Source: Bacteroidota bacterium
GTDB taxonomy: Bacteria > Bacteroidota > Bacteroidia > Bacteroidales > JAAUTT01
Assembly (NCBI GenBank): GCA_023429135.1
Contig: JAEYWD010000096.1
Coordinates: forward strand, 1-64,000
Direction of reading: 5' to 3'
DNA length: 64,000 nt
In this document: positions 58,571 to 64,000 of the stretch, in pieces
Layout of the letters: each line of letters opens with the position of its first letter
Position numbering within the stretch: position 1 is the first letter of the stretch
Notes under the pieces: generated by a model
Databases searched by the model: none
The model's input: the letters and a program-made list of their open reading frames with translations, nothing else
What the model was told of the DNA's origin: nothing
Translations under genes and position numbers: made by a program

Positions 58571-59576
58571 TTTACATTCTACATTTACAGAGTTCAATGA
58601 CTTAGTTAAATTAAGTTCAACTAAAAAAGAATATCTAAGAATTTCACGTGATTCCATTCGTGATGACATAAGGAAATATTTTAAGAATAACAGAAATAAA
58701 CATACTGTTAGTTTTAAAGGTCAAGGCTCATTTATGATGAACACTACAATAGACCCGCTTTCACATGAATACGATGTTGATGATGGCGTTTATATTTTTG
58801 GGAAAGAAGAGGACAAGCCAACAGTACAAACAGCGCATAATTGGATCTATGAGGCTGTAAAAAATCGAACTAGCTCGGAGCCTAAAGATAAGAATACATG
58901 TATAAGAGTAATCTACAAAAATGATTACCATGTTGATTTGCCGATATATTATAAAACTGAGAATTCTTATGACCAATTTGCTTTAGATAATGAAATTCCA
59001 TTATTGGCTCATAAATCAAAAGGATGGATAGAAAGTGATCCTTATGAATTTAAAAAATGGTTTGATGATCAAGCAAGAGGAAAATCTCAACTAAAAAGGT
59101 TGGTAAGATATTTTAAAGCTTGGGCTGATAAGAAACAATCTGATAATAGCACATTAAGATTCCCAAGTGGAATGCTCTTTACTATATTAGTTTCCGAGAA
59201 TTTCAAAAGCAATGATAGAGATGATGTTGCAATGGTAAATACCTTAAAGGCAATTCAAAATAATATTGACGATACTAGAAATTTTTTGGCTGTATATGAA
59301 TGCTATAGACCGACAGTTGATAAAACTGAGAACTTGTTGAAAAAATATTCAGCAGTTACCACAAAAAACAACTTTTTAGATGCATTAGATAGTTTTATTA
59401 AATCAGGTGATCAAGCACTTGAAATAAGTTCTCAGAAGGATGCTTGTGCAAAATGGCAAAAACATTTAGGAAATAGATTTCCATGTTCTAATATTAAAGA
59501 TGAAGATTCTGGATCTTCCGCCGCAAAAGCTTTTGCATACCCTGACCAAATAAGATCTGATAATAAGTCAGCATAA
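58563..59576 (+). CDS. CBASS CD-NTase (cGAS/DncV-like nucleotidyltransferase)
   Basis: The 337-residue protein has the polymerase-beta-type site of CD-NTases: GQGS (G55-S56), metal-binding D71 and D73 in YDVDDGVYIF, and D125 in HVDLPIYY. It resembles the DncV clade, whose products include cyclic GMP-AMP; the exact product cannot be read. In type II systems Cap2 attaches the C-terminal residue of the CD-NTase to target proteins; here the chain ends in DNKSA, so the acyl donor would be Ala. Stop and next start overlap by 1 nt. Confidence 0.94.
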   Translation: MANLHSTFTEFNDLVKLSSTKKEYLRISRDSIRDDIRKYFKNNRNKHTVSFKGQGSFMMNTTIDPLSHEYDVDDGVYIFGKEEDKPTVQTAHNWIYEAVKNRTSSEPKDKNTCIRVIYKNDYHVDLPIYYKTENSYDQFALDNEIPLLAHKSKGWIESDPYEFKKWFDDQARGKSQLKRLVRYFKAWADKKQSDNSTLRFPSGMLFTILVSENFKSNDRDDVAMVNTLKAIQNNIDDTRNFLAVYECYRPTVDKTENLLKKYSAVTTKNNFLDALDSFIKSGDQALEISSQKDACAKWQKHLGNRFPCSNIKDEDSGSSAAKAFAYPDQIRSDNKSA

Positions 59577-61255
59577 TGGTAGAGGATATCTTTAATGCTA
59601 TTAGTAAAACTGAGACTTGTTATTATGTTGATTCTTTTACTAGTAAGAAATTTAAAGAATTTCATAAAGTTATATGCATTGATACTGAAATTACATTTAA
59701 CGAGAAATTGTTGGATGTTAAACTTTATGTAGCATTCCCAAAAAATTTAAAGGTTAATCTCCCTAAAATTTTCATTGATGAGAATTCGTATGAACCAATA
59801 AAATATATTCCTCACATTAATTCTGACTTAAGTATATGTTTGCTAGATGAATCTGAAAATTTCACCTTTGATAGTGAGATGCTTCCAAGTATTACTTTAT
59901 ACCTAATTGAAAAAGCTAAAAGCATTATCAGAATTAAACAAGATTTAAATTCAACTTCACTTGAGTTTCAAAGGGAATTCTACGCTTACTGGGGAATTAA
60001 ATATTCTACCAAAGATAAGGAAATGGAAAAAGGTCTTTCATTATTAAATCCAGATGGAGGGGATGAAGTGAAAGCCATTAAGTTAAAAAACAAAATAGCA
60101 AATTATGAATATTTAATTTACAATGATGAGAAGCTATTTGCTAATTTTAAGCCTTATCTGGAATTAAATAATATTAAATATTCCGAAATCAATACATTTA
60201 TTATAGATTATAAAAGGGTTGATCCTCCCTTTGATTTAACTTATTTCGATTCGTATATTTACTTATCAACTATAAACGATCCTCATTTTAAAAGGATATT
60301 TAACCACTCTCTTGGAAGTGATATATTAATAATATTTAAAAAAGAATATAATGAGTTCTATGGATGGATCTATCCCAGACTTATGCAAATTCCAAAGGGC
60401 TTTAGAGAGAAAAGTAATTGGGAGAAACTTCAGATGCCATTTACAAAAGATTTAAATGTAGAGCGAATTAGTTTTTCCAATATTACACCAGAAAGACTAT
60501 CTAAAAGGACTAATGGAGAAATAATACATTTAAAGGATTCAGTCAACGTAATTGGACTTGGTAGTGTGGGTTCAAATTTGCTACATTTCCTGTCTAAGCT
60601 TCCATTGAAAAAGATGATCTTGGTCGATAAAGATTGTCTTAAAGTTGAGAATGTTTTTAGGCATAATTATGGCTTCAATTATCTTTTAATCAATAAGGCT
60701 AGAATTGCGAGAACTAACTTATTAGACAAAAATCCTTTTATCCAAATAGATATTCACCAAAAGGATATCATCGAAGTATTAGAACATGATCCCTTGTTTT
60801 TAAACAACGTAGATTATACATTTATTGTTATTGGAATTACTAGAATAGAAGCGTATCTATTAGACTATATGCATAAAAATTCTGTGCCAAAACCTGTTTT
60901 TCTTATTTGGGTGGAACCTTATCTGGCAAGCGGTCAAATAATGTATATAACTCCAAAAGATTTCAATAAAGCTAAAAATATCCTTTTAAACTTCCCTTAC
61001 CATGTTTTAGGCAATAATAATAGGTTGTATTTAAAGGAAGGATCTTGCCAGACTGGATATTATCCGTATTCTGAAACTTATTTAACTCTATTTCTTAGTA
61101 GTGTTTTCCCTTATATATATGATATAGTTATTAAACACAAGGGTGTTGAATCTAAAATTTATTCATGGATAGGTGATTTAGATTACATATCGTCCATGGG
61201 TTTTAATTTTAATCAGCTAGGGGAGTCGTTTAGTTTAAAAATAGAAAATCTGTGA
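59576..61255 (+). CDS. cap2: CBASS Cap2: E2-E1 ubiquitin-transfer-like fusion
   Basis: The 559-residue protein has an N-terminal E2-like domain with the catalytic Cys C88 in HINSDLSICLL, a linker, and a C-terminal ThiF/E1 domain with NVIGLGSVGSNLLHFL (nucleotide loop), LVDKD and the E1 cysteine C491 in EGSCQTGYYPYSE. It primes the CD-NTase by conjugating its C-terminus to a target. Both active cysteines are present, so this is a full type II (not the short, E2-only) system. Confidence 0.92.
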   Translation: MVEDIFNAISKTETCYYVDSFTSKKFKEFHKVICIDTEITFNEKLLDVKLYVAFPKNLKVNLPKIFIDENSYEPIKYIPHINSDLSICLLDESENFTFDSEMLPSITLYLIEKAKSIIRIKQDLNSTSLEFQREFYAYWGIKYSTKDKEMEKGLSLLNPDGGDEVKAIKLKNKIANYEYLIYNDEKLFANFKPYLELNNIKYSEINTFIIDYKRVDPPFDLTYFDSYIYLSTINDPHFKRIFNHSLGSDILIIFKKEYNEFYGWIYPRLMQIPKGFREKSNWEKLQMPFTKDLNVERISFSNITPERLSKRTNGEIIHLKDSVNVIGLGSVGSNLLHFLSKLPLKKMILVDKDCLKVENVFRHNYGFNYLLINKARIARTNLLDKNPFIQIDIHQKDIIEVLEHDPLFLNNVDYTFIVIGITRIEAYLLDYMHKNSVPKPVFLIWVEPYLASGQIMYITPKDFNKAKNILLNFPYHVLGNNNRLYLKEGSCQTGYYPYSETYLTLFLSSVFPYIYDIVIKHKGVESKIYSWIGDLDYISSMGFNFNQLGESFSLKIENL

Positions 61256-61740
61256 AAGAAGACATTTTATTTTATCTTAATGACATTCAGGTAATATTAT
61301 ACTGCGATTTGCTTAATGAAATGATCAATTTTAAGCAATCTACTATGAAAATGCCAGAATCAGGTGGTGTAATAACTGGATTAATTTTCAATGATGAAAT
61401 TCGTATTACTAGTTGTTCCATTCCAAATGAATATGATAAGCAAAGTAGGTTCAATTTTATTAGATCAAAGTTTGGTGCCCAGAAATTCATTAATGAAAAA
61501 TATTTTAAAAGCCAGGGAACTGAAATATACTTGGGTGAATGGCATACTCATCCAGAAAAATTTCCTAAACCTTCAATGACAGATATTCTTTCTTTCAAAA
61601 ATACTTTGGAAAGTAATATTTTAAATTCAACTATATTTTTTATGCTAATAGTTGGGCTTTGCGAAATTTATGTTGGTGTATACAATAGAAATAAAGAGGT
61701 AATTAAAGAGCTTTCCTTTCCATTTTCCAATAGTAAATAA
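61252..61740 (+). CDS. cap3: CBASS Cap3: JAB/JAMM isopeptidase
   Basis: The 162-residue zinc peptidase carries GEWHTHPEKFPKPSMTD, the complete HxH-x7-S-x2-D JAMM motif, with the catalytic Glu expected near GGVITGL. It removes the CD-NTase from its conjugates. It starts at GTG 61252, overlapping the cap2 stop (GTGA). It is the last core CBASS gene. Confidence 0.92.
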   Translation: MKEDILFYLNDIQVILYCDLLNEMINFKQSTMKMPESGGVITGLIFNDEIRITSCSIPNEYDKQSRFNFIRSKFGAQKFINEKYFKSQGTEIYLGEWHTHPEKFPKPSMTDILSFKNTLESNILNSTIFFMLIVGLCEIYVGVYNRNKEVIKELSFPFSNSK

Positions 61741-61802
61741 ATCAAATCATTAAAATTCATTAAATTGCCAATCTACTTTGTCTCAGAACAAACAAACAAA
61801 TT

Positions 61803-62405
61803 ATGCCAAAAAAAATTAGACACGATTTTGCAATATATATTGCACCATCAATACAGGGCTATTATGAAGATGGTTATCCCAAAGCATTTGATGATACAAA
61901 TTCTCTTGAATTAAATCCTGATGATATTAATGCTAAAATTTACATTTATGAACGACAAGTAAATGAGTGGTTTTTAAATAGAGCATCAAGTTTAATTTCA
62001 GAAAAGAAAAATGGCTTTATTATTCTAATGATTTGCCTCGCATATTTTGAAGGGGTAGAACAATATAGAACCGGAAATTCAAGCCGTTGGCACAGTTCAG
62101 AATTTTTTATAAATTCGGTAAAAAGAGTTTATGGGGAAACATTCGAAAATACTGAATTAGAAGATTTGTATAGTGAAGCTAGATGTGGACTATTTCATAA
62201 TGGAATGGTGAGCGGTAAAATTTTAATTGATTACAGCCTTGAATCCTCTATTGAAATTCCAAACAATAGTACAATCAAGATAAATCCCAAAAAATTATTG
62301 AAGGATATTAAGAAAGATTTTAAAAAATATATTAAAGATCTTAAAAACAATTCTAATATTGATCTAAGAGTAAATTTTGATCAAATGTTTAGTAATGTTA
62401 GATAA
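61803..62405 (+). CDS. HEPN-like protein downstream of CBASS
   Basis: The 200-residue protein is mostly helical from residue 45 on. EARCGLFHNGM contains R127-x4-H132, the Rx4-6H motif of HEPN ribonucleases, placed after two helices (IILMICLAYFEGVEQY; TELEDLYSEA) as in that fold. It starts 60 nt after cap3, in the same direction and with the same low GC. It could be an accessory nuclease of the defence island or an independent gene. No named family recognised. Confidence 0.6.
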   Translation: MPKKIRHDFAIYIAPSIQGYYEDGYPKAFDDTNSLELNPDDINAKIYIYERQVNEWFLNRASSLISEKKNGFIILMICLAYFEGVEQYRTGNSSRWHSSEFFINSVKRVYGETFENTELEDLYSEARCGLFHNGMVSGKILIDYSLESSIEIPNNSTIKINPKKLLKDIKKDFKKYIKDLKNNSNIDLRVNFDQMFSNVR

Positions 62406-62501
62406 TTAGGATTTCTTAAGGATCAAATTAATCGATTCTTATCCTTCAACTGTCTCACCAAACCCACAGAAATAAAAAATATAATATTTGTTTATGATAA
62501 A

Positions 62502-62530
62502 TTTTTTAAACTAAAAAAAAGCATGTATGG
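62502..62530 (+). repeat. Leader repeat, copy 2 (before the Wzc-like kinase)
   Basis: TTTTTTAAACTAAAAA then AAAGCATGTATG repeats the leader found at 54992-55017. The final ATG is the start of the kinase gene. Confidence 0.6.
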
Positions 62531-64000
62531 CTTTCTATGAAAAAGTTGTTGAAAACGCAATTAATCAAATAGAATTTAAACCTTCAACTGTTAGGGGAGT
62601 ATTAAAAGAAATTTACAGTTCATATTATTTATTCATAATTTTATGGCTAATTTCCACATTAATTGCATTTTTTATAAATAAGACTAAGATTTCAAAATAC
62701 CGAATAACTTATAAAGTAGAATTCACTTATAATATTCCAAGTATTGTTTATCAAAATAATTCTATTCACGACTACTTAGAACGTAATTTGAACTTAAATA
62801 GAGATATACTTTTATTTAAGACTTATGCTATACATAGAACCATTCTTAATGAAAAAAATCCAAGTATAAACATATACACTATAAACTATGTAATCCCGAG
62901 TATAGGCCTTTTCAAAAAACTAAATCTAGTTAATACTATTGGTTATAATTCCATTATAATAGATTCATCTAAATATCAAATTGTCAATCATAAAATAATC
63001 TTTAAAAAGGATATCAATGATTCTATATCTTTTACTATTAGAAAAGGTAATTATTCAACATACAATTATAGAAGAAATGAGTTCTCGGAAATAGTACTTA
63101 AAGAGAATATCACATATAAATTTAAAAATAGTGACTCTATTAAGTCGGATTATTTTAGTTTTATCTTTGATTCTTCATTTATACAGAATATTTTTCAATA
63201 TAATACGGAAGGAATAGAAATAGAATTTATTGCTCCTGAAAATTATTTAGACAATTGGCTTCATAGCGTATTTGCTGAAAAAATTGATTCTTCTACACAA
63301 CTAATAAACCTAAGTATTATTGGTAGTAATATAGAGAAGTCAAAATCCATTTTATTTTTAATGTTAGAAAATTTTAAAAAAGTAAAATATAATTCTTTTA
63401 AACAAAATATAAACAGAGAAATTCAAACAATATCAGAATTTTTATATTCATCGAATATTTTAGGTGACTCTTTATTCCAAAAAACTATTTTTGAAAATCA
63501 ATATGCACTTTGGAAACAAAATAAGACAAATGATTTATTAGATTTATCATTAACGAATCGGACTTCCATTTTTGATTATAATATACTAAATATTGAAATT
63601 GATAAAATTTCGTATGAGAAATTAAATTATTTGCGATTTTGGGCTATCGCAGTAATATTTTATATTTTTTATATAATATTAAGGAATTTGCTAAACAAAC
63701 GCATCAGAGGGAGAAAAGATATTTCTAAAATGGCGAATATCCCAATTTTAGGGACAATCTCTTATCTTAGAAATGGAGATATTCTAGAGAATATTAATCG
63801 AATAGTTTATGAAGACTTTCAAAAGCTTAAAGTAAACTTAACAAATAGATGGGGAAATCAAAAAGTATACTCTGTCTTTTCCTCAAATAAAGGTGAAGGA
63901 AAATCGACAATCGCATTCAATTTGGCATTAACCTTCTCTTTAAGTAAAAAAGTTATACTGCTAAATATGGATCTACGCAAAAATAAATCATATTCTTTTG
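62527..64000 (+). CDS. Wzc-like polysaccharide co-polymerase and tyrosine kinase, 3' end outside the window
   Basis: The frame starts at ATG 62527 and runs off the right edge after 491 codons. It has an N-terminal span (YYLFIILWLISTLIAFFI, about 31-48), a periplasmic region of about 300 residues with a coiled-coil part, a second span (FWAIAVIFYIFYIIL, about 372-386), then a BY-kinase domain with SSNKGEGKSTIAFNLAL (Walker A) and LLNMDLRKN (Walker A'). This is the capsule and exopolysaccharide chain-length kinase layout. The periplasmic part is very AT-rich and diverged. A polysaccharide locus probably continues to the right. Confidence 0.87.
   Translation, partial: MAFYEKVVENAINQIEFKPSTVRGVLKEIYSSYYLFIILWLISTLIAFFINKTKISKYRITYKVEFTYNIPSIVYQNNSIHDYLERNLNLNRDILLFKTYAIHRTILNEKNPSINIYTINYVIPSIGLFKKLNLVNTIGYNSIIIDSSKYQIVNHKIIFKKDINDSISFTIRKGNYSTYNYRRNEFSEIVLKENITYKFKNSDSIKSDYFSFIFDSSFIQNIFQYNTEGIEIEFIAPENYLDNWLHSVFAEKIDSSTQLINLSIIGSNIEKSKSILFLMLENFKKVKYNSFKQNINREIQTISEFLYSSNILGDSLFQKTIFENQYALWKQNKTNDLLDLSLTNRTSIFDYNILNIEIDKISYEKLNYLRFWAIAVIFYIFYIILRNLLNKRIRGRKDISKMANIPILGTISYLRNGDILENINRIVYEDFQKLKVNLTNRWGNQKVYSVFSSNKGEGKSTIAFNLALTFSLSKKVILLNMDLRKNKSYSF

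Overview
The window looks like a chromosomal segment of a Bacteroidota bacterium, probably order Bacteroidales. Three things suggest this. Genes are preceded by TAnnTTTG -7 boxes, the sigma factor recognition type of this phylum, and Shine-Dalgarno sequences are mostly absent. It carries phylum-typical genes: the PorW/SprE gliding and type IX secretion lipoprotein, a CCDC81-HU/SPOR protein, a DUF4296 lipoprotein, the epimerase-type threonine dehydrogenase next to kbl, and a GT3-type glycogen synthase. The base composition is AT-rich, with many secreted and lipoprotein products. I cannot name a genus.

Layout. 0.4-3.3 kb: waaA (lipid A Kdo transferase) and an Fe-S pair (Mrp ATPase and Nfu). 3.3-8.2 kb: a secreted protein with a permuted dikinase-like domain order, then a GH43 glycosidase and a sugar MFS permease. 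8.4-14.4 kb: porW, the threonine-to-glycine pair, and an HU/SPOR membrane protein. 14.5-21.1 kb: a tight nucleotide-sugar operon (wbpE-wbpD-wbpB-wbpA, then galE, rfbB and rnhA) for UDP-GlcNAc3NAcA and related sugars. 21.2-30.4 kb: a SiaB/SiaC pair, an FtsX-like permease, an RsmB-like methyltransferase, a DUF4296 lipoprotein followed by a barrel-less amidohydrolase relative, a flippase and small genes. 30.4-37.2 kb: repeat-rich intergenic DNA, tRNA-Cys, folB, an outer-membrane protein, glnS and tRNA-Gln.

37.2-44.1 kb: a HigBA-like module between two copies of the tRNA-Gln 3' end, then glpD-glpK-glpF and glycogen synthase. 44.2-49.3 kb: a BlaI/M56 pair behind a 44-bp perfect dyad operator, an epimerase remnant, a serine hydrolase and a winged-helix membrane regulator. 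49.5-57.4 kb is accessory DNA: a GC-richer PAS histidine kinase, a gene fragment, another serine hydrolase, small regulators, an esterase and a frameshifted serine resolvase. 57.5-61.7 kb is a complete type II CBASS antiphage operon (patatin phospholipase, CD-NTase, E2-E1 Cap2, JAMM Cap3). A HEPN-like protein follows, then the start of a Wzc-like capsule tyrosine kinase that runs off the window.

The most unusual structure is a set of intergenic arrays built on a 7-nt period with a different word at each locus (about 2.9, 12.3, 32.8, 41.2 and 46.8 kb), plus a 21-bp tandem repeat at 31.56-31.73 kb. Several arrays touch a stop codon, and one sits where a pseudogene is cut off. I saw no CRISPR array and no recognisable insertion sequence.
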